The notes under the pieces were generated by a model. It ran no database searches. It was not told the DNA's origin and saw only the letters and a program-made list of their open reading frames with translations. This document shows, in pieces, positions 26,405 to 34,495 of a stretch of 64,000 nucleotides of DNA (position 1 is the first letter of the stretch; each line of letters begins with the position of its first letter). Made by a program: the position numbers and the translations under genes. The DNA is from Mesorhizobium_K quangtriensis (GTDB lineage Bacteria; Pseudomonadota; Alphaproteobacteria; Rhizobiales; Rhizobiaceae): assembly GCF_040081925.1 (NCBI RefSeq), contig NZ_JBEBMF010000001.1:806001-870000 (forward strand), given 5' to 3'.

Positions 26405-27466
26405 CTACTTCTTGTACATTTCGAGAAGCTTGTCGTCCGGCAGAGTCGAGCCGACCCAGTAGGAGTCGTTCAGATCGGCGCGGTAGAACTGGTCGATCTG
26501 GTCCTTGGTGATCGGAGCCGGGTTGACGAGGTTGTCCTTGGCGATCGGCGCGCCCTTGAGCACGCGCAGCGCGGCGACGACGCCCTGCTGGCCAAACCAT
26601 GTCGGGCTGATCGGCGCCACGCTCTGCAGGTCCTTTTCCTTCCAGATGCGCAGGAAGCCGTTGTTGGCCTCGCCGGTCATCGGGATCAGGGGAAGGCCAT
26701 TCTCTTCGGCGACTTCGGCGCAGGCCTGCGTCATGGCGCCGCCCGACGACCAGATGCCCTGGACGTCAGGATGTGCGACGAGCAGGGATTCGCAGACCTG
26801 CTTGCCCTTATCGTAAGCCCAGTCGCCGAAGCCCTGATCAACGACCTTGATATCCGGATAGTCCTTGAAGACTTCCTCGACGCCGCGCCAGCGATCGTTG
26901 TCGATGGAGTTGCCGGAGATGCCGCGGATCGACAGGACGTTGCCCTTGCCGCCCAGCGCTTCGGCGAGATACTTCGCGCCGTCGCGGCCGAACTGCGCGT
27001 CGTCGGCGAGCAGCTTCACGGTGTAGTCCTTCGGCGTCGCGTTGGACGAGAAGATGATGACCGGGATGCCGGCTGCGTAAGCCTTCTCAAGCGCGCCGTT
27101 GAGGGCGACTTCCGAGCCCGGAGCGACGAGCAGCGCATCGACGCCGCGCGCCGTCAGGCTCTCGATGTCGGCAACCTGCTTGTTCACGTCGCCGCCGGCG
27201 TCCGCGATGATCACCTCGGAGATTTCCGGATGCAGCGAAGCCTCGTGCTTCAGTTCCTCGACCATCTGCACGCGCCAGGTGTTGACGACCGAGATGTTGG
27301 AGAAGCCGAGGACGAACTTGTCCTTGGTGGACGCCGGCTTGTCGACCATCGGAGAACCGGCGACAGGCGAGAGCGCGGAATTCAGCTCCGGAACCTGCGC
27401 CAGCGCCGGTGTGGCGGCAAGCGCGACCAGCATCGAGCCGGCCAATAGAAGATGTTTCAGTTTCAT
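26405..27466 (-). CDS. Sugar-type periplasmic binding protein (RbsB-like)
   Basis: 353 residues with a classical signal peptide (MKLKHLLLAGSMLVALAATPALA). The mature protein shows the periplasmic-binding-protein I fold pattern: DKFVLGFSNISVVNTWRVQMVEELKHEA at the start, then GGDVNKQVADIESLTARGVDALLVAPGS, VIIFSSNATPKDY and IPMTGEANNG. Aromatic and acidic residues in these loops usually hold a sugar. ATG 27466 has AGGAGGAAG upstream. It lies between the two permease genes' neighbours and would confer specificity; the neighbouring tagatose 3-epimerase-like gene suggests a ketose or sugar alcohol. Confidence 0.9.
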   Translation of the reverse strand: MKLKHLLLAGSMLVALAATPALAQVPELNSALSPVAGSPMVDKPASTKDKFVLGFSNISVVNTWRVQMVEELKHEASLHPEISEVIIADAGGDVNKQVADIESLTARGVDALLVAPGSEVALNGALEKAYAAGIPVIIFSSNATPKDYTVKLLADDAQFGRDGAKYLAEALGGKGNVLSIRGISGNSIDNDRWRGVEEVFKDYPDIKVVDQGFGDWAYDKGKQVCESLLVAHPDVQGIWSSGGAMTQACAEVAEENGLPLIPMTGEANNGFLRIWKEKDLQSVAPISPTWFGQQGVVAALRVLKGAPIAKDNLVNPAPITKDQIDQFYRADLNDSYWVGSTLPDDKLLEMYKK

Positions 27467-27545
27467 TGTCTTCCTCCTGTAATCGCGCACTTCCCGCACG
27501 CATTCCTTCCCCGCCCGGTGCGGAGAAATTTCTAAGCAAAGTTGC

Positions 27546-28520
27546 CTATCCCTCGCGCCAGCGCGCCAGCGCGGCCGCGCCGGCAATGATGATGCCCTGC
27601 ACGATGAGCTGGGCCGGCTTGCCGACGCCCATGCCGGTCATGAGATTGGCGAGAAAGGTCAGCGCGAACGCGCCGGCGAGGACGCCGACCACACCGCCGG
27701 CACCGCCGCCGAACGTGGTGCCGCCGAGCACGACCGCGGCGACCGATGCCATCACGAGATCGGCGCCGAGATTGAGCGTGCCGGTGCCGATGTAGCCGGT
27801 CAGCACGATGCCCGCGAGACCGGCGAAGATGCCGCTCATGACATGCGCGACGACAAGTTCCTTGCGGACCGAGACGCCGGCCAGCCATGCGGCGGGATAG
27901 CTCGCGCCTGTGGCGTAGAGCGCGTGGCCGAATGTAGTCCGGCGCAACACAAACCACGTTGCGGCGGCGATGACGATAAGCAGGATGCCCGCGACCGGAA
28001 TCGTTGCCATGCGGCCGATGGCGATTTCACGCACGAACGGATGCACCGAGCCGCCCGGCGCGCCGCCGCTGATGAGATAGCTGACCCCGACCAGGATCAC
28101 CGACATGCCGAGCGTCACTACGACGGCCGACGCCCGCACAAAGGCGATGAGGCCGGCGTTGAAAAGCCCGACGAGGGCGCCGAACGCCAGCGGAAAGGCG
28201 AGGGACATCCACACAGGGCCGCCCGAAAACATCGGCAGCGCCAGCGTGACGTTCACGACCGCGATCACGCCAGCGGGAGACAGATCGATCGAGCGGCCGA
28301 TCATCGGCAGACACTGCCCGAGCGCGACGAGCGCCAAAGGCACCGCCTGTCGCAACACGATGAGAAGGAAGGGGATGGTCAGCAGGCGAGGCTGCACCAC
28401 CGCTGCCGTCGCGAAAAGCAGGAACAACGCCGGCCATGCGGGTATCGCGAACGCACCGCGGACAAGCGTGGAAACAAACGATCCACCGCTCCGACCTTGA
28501 GCCGCTTCGCCCACCGTCAT
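27546..28520 (-). CDS. Sugar-type ABC importer permease (RbsC-like), first
   Basis: 324 residues, about nine hydrophobic segments, with the family motif GRSIDLSPAGVIAVVNVTLALPMF (about 75-98) in place of the usual LDLSVG sequence, and the loop RRTTFGHALYATGASYPAAWLAGVSVRK. It is the first gene of the operon, divergent from the epimerase gene, and its promoter region contains the GntR-type palindromes. It probably pairs with the permease at 23970. Confidence 0.88.
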   Translation of the reverse strand: MTVGEAAQGRSGGSFVSTLVRGAFAIPAWPALFLLFATAAVVQPRLLTIPFLLIVLRQAVPLALVALGQCLPMIGRSIDLSPAGVIAVVNVTLALPMFSGGPVWMSLAFPLAFGALVGLFNAGLIAFVRASAVVVTLGMSVILVGVSYLISGGAPGGSVHPFVREIAIGRMATIPVAGILLIVIAAATWFVLRRTTFGHALYATGASYPAAWLAGVSVRKELVVAHVMSGIFAGLAGIVLTGYIGTGTLNLGADLVMASVAAVVLGGTTFGGGAGGVVGVLAGAFALTFLANLMTGMGVGKPAQLIVQGIIIAGAAALARWREG

Positions 28521-28617
28521 TGATTGCTCCTACCCTAACAGACCTTCGCTGCGACCTGTTTCCTCACCGGCGAAAGTTCTCTCGGGAAAACTGCACTATA
28601 TGTCCATCGCGGTCAAG

Positions 28618-28652
28618 TATCATACATGATGCATCTTGTGTCAGGTATGATA
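28618..28652. promoter_or_regulatory. Candidate GntR operator pair in divergent promoter
   Basis: Arms TATCATAC (28618-28625) and GTATGATA (28645-28652) are a perfect 8-bp inverted repeat with a 19-base spacer. Inside the left arm a tighter palindrome, ATCAT-AC-ATGAT (28619-28630), has the size of a FadR-subfamily site. The element lies between the sugar-type importer and the epimerase gene, so it could serve both promoters. Confidence 0.6.
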
Positions 28653-28701
28653 TCCGGCTATTGGCCGGCCGAAACTCGCGACGGCCTGGGCCGGGAGGAG
28701 C

Positions 28702-29580
28702 ATGGTACGGACTTCTATTCACGCCGGCGTCTGGTCGACGGATCCCGATCCGGAAAACGTGGCGCGCGTTCTGGCGGAAGTCGCCGCCGCCGGGTTTGAA
28801 TGCCTTGCGCTGCCACTGCGCAACCTTCCGTCCTTGCAAACGGCCGCACTGTCGGCGCGTTTCAGGCAGGCCGGCATCGCGGCGTTGGCAACGACCGGCC
28901 TGCCTGCGGGCACCGACGTATCATCCGCCGATGCAGATCGGCGAAACAAGGGCGAGGAACATTTGCGGCGCGTCGTCGCAGCAGCGCGCGACATCGGCGT
29001 CGAGCAGGTCAACGGCGTTCTCTACGGCCCGCTCGGGCATGCCGGGCAACCCGTCGATGCCGATGCGCGTCGTCGCAGCGCCGAGGTCGTCGCGAGGGTC
29101 GCCGACGTGGCTGCTGCTGCCGGTGTCCGCCTGTGCGTCGAACTGGTGAATCGCTACGAAACTGCCATGTTGAATTCCGTCGAGCAGGGACGCGAGTATC
29201 TTGCGCTGGTCGACCATCCCAATGTGCGGCTGCATGTGGACACCTATCATATGGCGATCGAGGAACGCGATCCGGTCGGCGCGGTCAGCGCCGCGCTGCC
29301 TGTCCTCGGTTATTTCGAATTCGACCAAAGCCATCGCGGGAGGCTGGACGAGGGATCGCTGGACCTCCGGGCATTTGCCGAGCCGGTGCGGGCTTCCGGA
29401 TACGACGGGCTTGTCGGCGTCGAGGCCTTCTCGCGCTCCGGTCTCGCACCTGACCACGCCAACGTGCTGTCGATCTGGCGCGACCAATTCGAGGACGGAA
29501 CGGCACTTGCCCATCAGGCTATGAGTCTCATCCGCGAGATTTTCGGCACGTCCCAACCGGGCGCTATCTCTGGTATTTGA
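28702..29580 (+). CDS. Sugar isomerase/epimerase (tagatose/psicose 3-epimerase-like)
   Basis: 292 residues, TIM barrel of the AP-endonuclease-2/xylose-isomerase-like superfamily. The four metal ligands of ketose 3-epimerases can be placed: E147 in CVELVNRYE, D180 in LHVDTYHM, H211 in FDQSHRG and E241 in GVEAF. These enzymes move a C3 hydroxyl of ketohexoses or ketopentoses by way of an enediolate held by Mn2+. GGGAGGAG lies upstream of the ATG. It is divergent from the sugar-type importer and shares its operator region, so it probably handles the imported sugar. Its last 17 bases overlap the convergent GNAT gene. Confidence 0.87.
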   Translation: MVRTSIHAGVWSTDPDPENVARVLAEVAAAGFECLALPLRNLPSLQTAALSARFRQAGIAALATTGLPAGTDVSSADADRRNKGEEHLRRVVAAARDIGVEQVNGVLYGPLGHAGQPVDADARRRSAEVVARVADVAAAAGVRLCVELVNRYETAMLNSVEQGREYLALVDHPNVRLHVDTYHMAIEERDPVGAVSAALPVLGYFEFDQSHRGRLDEGSLDLRAFAEPVRASGYDGLVGVEAFSRSGLAPDHANVLSIWRDQFEDGTALAHQAMSLIREIFGTSQPGAISGI

Positions 29581-30004
29581 CGAAGGGGGTCAACCTGGCG
29601 ACGCGGTCATAGAGCGCGCGCGCCCTGGTGTTGAAATCCTGCGTCAACCAGTAGACCGAAGGTGAGCCACGCCTGTCAGCCTCGGCATAGACGGCTTCGA
29701 TCAAGGCGTGGCCAACGCCTGCCCCGCGCACAGACGGATCGACGAACAGATCCTGCAGGTAGCAGACGTCTTCGACGCGCCAGTTGTGCGCATGAAAGAT
29801 GAAGTGCACGAAGCCGACCAGTTTTCCGTTCTGCTCCGCGACCAGCGCATCCTGCTGCGACCGCTGCGGGTCGAGGAGGCGGGCAAACGTCGTCTCGGTC
29901 ACGGTCTCGGGAACCGAACTTTCGTAAAAGGCGAGATAGGCGGACCAGAGCCGACGCCACTCAGGCTCATCCTTCGGTGCGACAGGGCGAATTGCAAACG
30001 ACAT
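29564..30004 (-). CDS. GNAT-family N-acetyltransferase
   Basis: 146 residues from ATG 30004. The GNAT core is complete: the acceptor side AIRPVAPKDEPEWRRLW, strand LVGFVHFIFHA, motif A LQDLFVDPSVRGAGVGHALIEAVYAEADRRG (the R-G-x-G-V-G acetyl-CoA pyrophosphate loop at about 87-92) and motif B VYWLTQDFNTRARALYDRVA. It transfers acetyl from acetyl-CoA to an amine. The start touches the stop of the N-formylglutamate amidohydrolase gene (TGATG), so it is the last gene of the RpiR/isochorismatase operon. Substrate unknown. Confidence 0.87.
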   Translation of the reverse strand: MSFAIRPVAPKDEPEWRRLWSAYLAFYESSVPETVTETTFARLLDPQRSQQDALVAEQNGKLVGFVHFIFHAHNWRVEDVCYLQDLFVDPSVRGAGVGHALIEAVYAEADRRGSPSVYWLTQDFNTRARALYDRVARLTPFVKYQR

Positions 30005-30768
30005 CAGCCGGTACCGGCATTCAGAGGCGGCAGGGCATTCACCAGCCGGTCCGCCCATTCCTGTATCCCGTCTTCGTCGCTGACGAGATCCTGTCTGATC
30101 TCGATGAGTACGGCCGGAATGCCCCGGTCGTCGCCATGCACGGGGATGGCGTAGTCGCCGTCGCGGGCGATCACATAAGGCTCATTGGCTGCTGCATTGA
30201 GCGCAGGGTCCTTGCGCAGGCCCGAGAGGATCGCCTCTCCGAACTCCCGTGCTTCCGCGTAGAGAACACCTGCATGCCACGGCCTCTTCTCGCCGAGGAA
30301 GACCGGCGTGAAGCTGTGGATCGTGACGAGACGAGTCGGCCTGCCAGCTTTCGCGCGACGGTCGAGATGAGCCGCGACCTTCTCGTGGAACGGCGTGAAC
30401 ATGATCTTTGCGCGGCGCGCTTTTTCGTCCGCGTCGATGCCGATGTTGCCGGGGATGTCCGTTGCCTCCGACCGCACGGGGATGCTGCTTTCGGCGCCCA
30501 ATGGACGGTTGACGTCGATCAGCAGGCGCGAATAGCCGCCCAGAAACGCGGGCGCGTCCAGGGCGCGGGAGACAAGACGCGTGACGCCTGCCGCACCGAT
30601 GTCCCATGCAATGTGGCGCTGCAATTCACGCGCTTCCAGCCCGAGCCCGCGATACTCCGACGGAATATGGTTCGACGCATGCTCGCACAGAAGCACGATG
30701 TCCGAGGCCCCATTCTCGTTGAGCACCTCGACGGCCGGCGGCCAGTCGCCTTTCGCGTGTGACGTCAT
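30004..30768 (-). CDS. N-formylglutamate amidohydrolase family protein
   Basis: 254 residues. The family is recognised by LLCEHASNHIP, HIAWDIGAAGVTRLVSRALDAP, LIDVNRPLG, the HSFTPVF segment and EIRQDLV near the C-terminus, which place the zinc-binding Glu/His residues. N-formylglutamate deformylases finish one branch of histidine breakdown by releasing formate and glutamate; homologues with other N-acyl substrates are common. It lies 22 bases after the isochorismatase gene in a four-gene operon. No hutHUI genes are seen beside it, so a general acylase role is equally likely. Confidence 0.85.
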   Translation of the reverse strand: MTSHAKGDWPPAVEVLNENGASDIVLLCEHASNHIPSEYRGLGLEARELQRHIAWDIGAAGVTRLVSRALDAPAFLGGYSRLLIDVNRPLGAESSIPVRSEATDIPGNIGIDADEKARRAKIMFTPFHEKVAAHLDRRAKAGRPTRLVTIHSFTPVFLGEKRPWHAGVLYAEAREFGEAILSGLRKDPALNAAANEPYVIARDGDYAIPVHGDDRGIPAVLIEIRQDLVSDEDGIQEWADRLVNALPPLNAGTG

Positions 30769-30790
30769 CGGTCGACTACCCGCCTTGTGT

Positions 30791-31435
30791 TCATGCGCGC
30801 TGACCTATCGTTTCGAAACGACCGACGATGGTATCGGTGTCCGTGACCCAGCAATAACCGCCGAAGGCGCGGAGCGCGGCGTCGTGGCGCTCCTGGCTGC
30901 GGGTGGCGCAGGCGTCCGCGACGCAGGTGACGAGATAGCCCCGGTCGGCGGCGTCGCGAACGGTCATGTCCACGCACTGATCGGTCAGCACGCCTACCAC
31001 GACGAGATGGCGGATGCCGAGATTGCCGAGCACATAGTCGATGTTGGTGGAGTTGAAGACGCCGGACGACGTCTTGGGCAGCATGATCTCGTCGCCTACG
31101 GGTGCGAGCGCGGCCACCGGCAGTCCCTCCGGCAGGCTCGGCGGGATGTGGATCGGCGTCAGCTTGTGGTCGAGGGAACGATCGCGCCCGTCCTCGGTGA
31201 GGCTCTGGATGATCGTGTGCAGCACTTCGACGCCGTTCGCGCGGGCCGCTGCGAGCAACCGCATCTGGTTGGGGATCGTTTCCTGCGCGGTGCGGCGGTA
31301 GAAGTAGCTGGCCGGATCGCCCGGATGGGCTGGGTCCGCGCCGGGCTCGAGCCAGATGCGCTGCATGTCGACCAGAAGCAGCGCGGTCTGGCCGGCGGTG
31401 AAAGGTCCGTCGCGCCTCGGCAGCGATGCGTTCAT
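30791..31435 (-). CDS. Isochorismatase-family cysteine hydrolase
   Basis: 214 residues with the complete triad of amide-hydrolysing isochorismatase-like enzymes: D23 in LLVDMQ, K121 in LPKTSSGVF and C154 in LTDQCVDMTVRDAADRGY. Relatives include N-carbamoylsarcosine, ureidoacrylate and nicotinamide hydrolases. The ATG overlaps the RpiR stop (ATGA). The insertion GADPAHPGDPASYFYRR after the first strand probably shapes the substrate pocket. With the neighbouring amidohydrolase and the GNAT it forms a small amide-metabolising operon opposite the LivMG-type importer. Confidence 0.88.
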   Translation of the reverse strand: MNASLPRRDGPFTAGQTALLLVDMQRIWLEPGADPAHPGDPASYFYRRTAQETIPNQMRLLAAARANGVEVLHTIIQSLTEDGRDRSLDHKLTPIHIPPSLPEGLPVAALAPVGDEIMLPKTSSGVFNSTNIDYVLGNLGIRHLVVVGVLTDQCVDMTVRDAADRGYLVTCVADACATRSQERHDAALRAFGGYCWVTDTDTIVGRFETIGQRA

Positions 31436-32382
31436 GATTTCTGTCCCTGTCTGGCAAGTCCCTCGCGCGCCGGTTTCGAGGCAACCGCGGGAGCGCTGTC
31501 GAAATCTGGCGTCAGGCTGTCGAGGGTCACTGAGTTGGCGTGGCGGACTTCTTCCAGTCGCTCGATGCGCGCGGTCGCCTCGTCGCCAAGGGTCGAGACG
31601 ATTCGCGCCACCAGCGCCTCCGCCTGCGCGAGGGCAGTCGCAAGCGTGTCGTAGGGTGACGCCACCTCGATCGGGCTGACGATCGTGGCCTCCGCCAGAT
31701 CGGCGATGGGAGAGAGCCAAGGGTCGGTGAACAGCACGATTCTCACCCCTCGTGCCGACGCCTGACGCGCATAGGCGACGACGTCGAGCTGATAGCGCCG
31801 GTAGTCGAAGACGACCAGCACGTCCTTGCGGCCGAGGTCGGCCAGCGTATCGAAGGCCGGCGGCGACAGGATGCCGAGGTCGCGCACGCCGGATCGGAAC
31901 TGGACGATGTGGCTCGCGAGCATGCCCGCCATGTGGCGGCTGAAGCGGCCTCCCAGAATGACGACCTCGCCCTTTGCCTCCATGATCAGCGTCGCGGCTC
32001 TGTCGTAGCTCTGCAGCGGCGTTGCGCTGACGGATTTCTCGATCGCCTCGCCGACAGAGTGGAGATAGGAGAGGATGGTGTTGTCCTGCGAACCGGAGCC
32101 GCGCTTGGTCTCCATCATCAGAAGCGGGGAATGAAGCCGCGCTTCCACCTCCGCCAGGAGCTTTTCCTGGAAGTCGGCGAAGCCTTCATAGCCGAGCTTC
32201 ATGACGAGACGCACGACGGTCGGGTCGCTGACGCCGGCTCGCCGCGCAAGACTGGCGGCCGTGCCGAGGCCGGAGGTCGGATAGTCGGTCAGAAGCAGCC
32301 GGACGATCTTCTCTTCCGAAGGCGTCAGCGCAATATCCTGGCTGATCAGAACATCGCGTATTGCCATGGCCTCCCGCCACAT
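31432..32382 (-). CDS. RpiR/MurR-family regulator (copy 1)
   Basis: 316 residues: N-terminal RpiR helix-turn-helix (SEEKIVRLLLTDYP through LARRAGVSDPTVVRLVMKLGYEGFADF, about 22-75) and a C-terminal SIS domain (about 128-260, with EVVILGGRFSRHMAGMLA and VLVVFDYRRYQ). SIS domains usually sense phosphosugars. The divergent neighbour is the LivMG fusion operon, so it probably controls both directions. It resembles the second RpiR of this window (39765-40667) through the shared FDYRRYQ/FDFRRYQ and WLSPIAD/WMSPIAD stretches. An inner ATG at 32367 is an alternative start. Confidence 0.88.
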   Translation of the reverse strand: MWREAMAIRDVLISQDIALTPSEEKIVRLLLTDYPTSGLGTAASLARRAGVSDPTVVRLVMKLGYEGFADFQEKLLAEVEARLHSPLLMMETKRGSGSQDNTILSYLHSVGEAIEKSVSATPLQSYDRAATLIMEAKGEVVILGGRFSRHMAGMLASHIVQFRSGVRDLGILSPPAFDTLADLGRKDVLVVFDYRRYQLDVVAYARQASARGVRIVLFTDPWLSPIADLAEATIVSPIEVASPYDTLATALAQAEALVARIVSTLGDEATARIERLEEVRHANSVTLDSLTPDFDSAPAVASKPAREGLARQGQKS

Positions 32383-32421
32383 CTCGACTTCGTTTTGTTT
32401 GTTGAAGTCATTACAGAGAAT

Positions 32422-32477
32422 TGATTATCCGTCAATCATGAAGAGAGATTGACATAGCCCGCAGGCTGGTTTTAGCT
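32422..32477 (+). promoter_or_regulatory. Predicted promoter and inverted repeat upstream of the LivMG operon
   Basis: TTGACA at 32449-32454 is followed after 17 bases by TTAGCT (32472-32477), a plausible sigma-70 promoter reading toward the importer operon. Just upstream, TGATT (32422-32426) and AATCA (32434-32438) form an inverted repeat with a 7-base spacer that the divergent RpiR protein might bind. Prediction only. Confidence 0.4.
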
Positions 32478-32598
32478 TTGTCCAGAAGCAGCAGAGGCTG
32501 TGGGGAACAATGTTAAACGGGAGCGGCGTGATCGTCGCAAGGATCAGCGCTTTCCGGGCCGGTGGCATATCCAGCGCAATGCTGGGCCGGGCCGGCTG

Positions 32599-34461
32599 AT
32601 GGCGTCCGCGCAGGGCGACAAGGCAACGGCGCGGCTTTTGCCCGCTGCATTTCGCATCGCGTCCGTAGATGCGCTCGTGATGATCGGCTGCCTCGTGTTT
32701 GTCGCGATGGCGGTTGCGTTTTTCGCTGGCGCGCCCATGCAGCGCGTCGTGACGCATGCCGCGATCATGCTGACTGCGGTGCTCGGCCTCCAGATATTCT
32801 CGGGCAATACGGGCATCGTCTCGTTCGGCCATTCCGGCTTTCTCGGCCTCGCCGCCTATGCGACGGGGATACTGACGATGCCCGCCGCCCTGCAACGCAC
32901 CGCGCTGCCGGCACTCCCTCATTTCCTCGCCGGGAATGAACTGCCCTTCTTCGCCGCGCTTTGCGTGGTGCTCGTCTTCGCTGTGGTCGTCGGTCTCGTC
33001 ACGTCCGCGCCGCTGCTGCGGCTGGGCGGGTCGAGCGCTGCGATCGCGACGCTGGCCATGCTCATCATCATCTACACGCTGCTGGTGGCTGGGCGCGAGA
33101 TCACGCGCGGCAGCCAGCCCTTCTATGGCGTGCCGCGCGAAGTCGGCCTGTGGACGGCCATCGCCATCGCCTCCGGGGCGATCATTCTTGCGCGGCTGTT
33201 CCGCGAGACATCGTACGGGCTGGCGGCCCGCGCGGCAGCCGACGACGAACGCGGAGCCGCCTCGGTCGGCGTCGACCACCGCACGGCGCGCGTGGCATCT
33301 TGGGTACTCAGCGCGTTCGTGGCGATGGCGGCGGGTGCGATGATGGCGCAGTTCGTCGGCGCGTTCTCGCCGCGCGATTTCTATTTCGACCTCGGCTTCA
33401 CCATGCTGGCCATGCTGATCGTCGGTGGCATGCGCTCCTCTCTGGGCGCGGTGGCCGGGGTGACGGTCATCGTTGTCATGATCGAGATCGTCCGCCGTTT
33501 CGAAGGCGGAGGGGAATTGCTGGGCATGCAGATGCCCATGCTGTTCGGCCTGACGAACGGTGTGCTGGCCGTCGCCATGATCCTCATCATCTGGCGCAGG
33601 CCGAACGGGCTGTTCGGCAAGTCTGAACTCAACCTGCTGCGGAAGAAGGAGAGCAGTCTTGCAGCGCTGGCGACGGACCTCGAACCCAGGTTGACGGCGA
33701 CCACGAGTGAGATCTCCATCGCCCGGCTGACGCGCCGTTATGCCGGCGTGGTTGCCGTCGACAATGTGACCCTACGCTTTCACACCGACAGCATTACCGG
33801 CATCATCGGCCCGAATGGCGCAGGCAAGACCACGCTGCTCAACATGATGGCGGGCGATGTGACGCCGAGTTCGGGAACGGTCGCGTTGGATGCCGCGCCC
33901 ATGCAGGCCTCCGCCTTCCATTTCGCACGGCACGGCATCGCGCGCACGTTCCAGAACATACGCATCTTTCCGCGCATGACCGTGCTCGAGAATGTCGTTG
34001 TTGCGGCGCGGCAGGTGGAGTCCGGGCTTGCGGCAGCGGAAAACGCGGCGAAGCGCGAACTCGCGCGCATGGGACTGGACAAGCATGCCGGCCAACTCGC
34101 GTCTAGCCTGCCTTATGGATTGCGCCGCAGGCTGGAGATCGCACGGGCGCTCTCACTGAAGCCGCGCTTCCTGCTGCTCGACGAGCCGGCGGCCGGCATG
34201 AATGCGGTCGAGACGGCGGAACTGGTTACCATCCTGTCTGCCGTGCGCGCCGAGCGCGGCATCGGCATCGTGCTGATCGAGCATGACATGCGGCTGGTGA
34301 TGAACCTTTGCGAGCGGATCGTGGTCATCGACCACGGCCGCGTCATCGCCGACGGCGCGCCCGCCGACGTGCAGAAGAATCCAGATGTCGTGGCCGCCTA
34401 TCTGGGCAGCCGCACCGCTCGCGCCCGGACGGAAAACCGGACCGAAAAACAGGACGCATGA
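32599..34461 (+). CDS. Branched-chain amino-acid type ABC importer, fused permease-ATPase (LivM-LivG)
   Basis: About 620 residues. The first 340 or so are a LivM-type permease with about nine membrane segments and the motif GNTGIVSFGHSGFLGLAAYATGIL. A linker of about 50 residues leads to a full LivG-type ATPase: GPNGAGKTT, FQNIRIFPRMTVLENV, LPYGLRRRLEIARAL, LLLDEPAAGMN and LIEHDM. I prefer ATG 32599; the frame can be extended to GTG 32500 but that part is arginine-rich and unlike a permease N-terminus. Binding protein, LivF and LivH genes follow, so the operon is a complete importer. Confidence 0.88.
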   Translation: MASAQGDKATARLLPAAFRIASVDALVMIGCLVFVAMAVAFFAGAPMQRVVTHAAIMLTAVLGLQIFSGNTGIVSFGHSGFLGLAAYATGILTMPAALQRTALPALPHFLAGNELPFFAALCVVLVFAVVVGLVTSAPLLRLGGSSAAIATLAMLIIIYTLLVAGREITRGSQPFYGVPREVGLWTAIAIASGAIILARLFRETSYGLAARAAADDERGAASVGVDHRTARVASWVLSAFVAMAAGAMMAQFVGAFSPRDFYFDLGFTMLAMLIVGGMRSSLGAVAGVTVIVVMIEIVRRFEGGGELLGMQMPMLFGLTNGVLAVAMILIIWRRPNGLFGKSELNLLRKKESSLAALATDLEPRLTATTSEISIARLTRRYAGVVAVDNVTLRFHTDSITGIIGPNGAGKTTLLNMMAGDVTPSSGTVALDAAPMQASAFHFARHGIARTFQNIRIFPRMTVLENVVVAARQVESGLAAAENAAKRELARMGLDKHAGQLASSLPYGLRRRLEIARALSLKPRFLLLDEPAAGMNAVETAELVTILSAVRAERGIGIVLIEHDMRLVMNLCERIVVIDHGRVIADGAPADVQKNPDVVAAYLGSRTARARTENRTEKQDA

Positions 34462-34495
34462 ACGAAAAAAAGCAAACCACGGAAGGGAAATCGAG

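Noticed and set aside
30004..30768. N-formylglutamate amidohydrolase plus ammonia-lyase homologue as a histidine (hut) pathway
   Set aside because: They are 13 kb apart, the lyase lacks MIO, and urocanase and imidazolonepropionase genes are absent.
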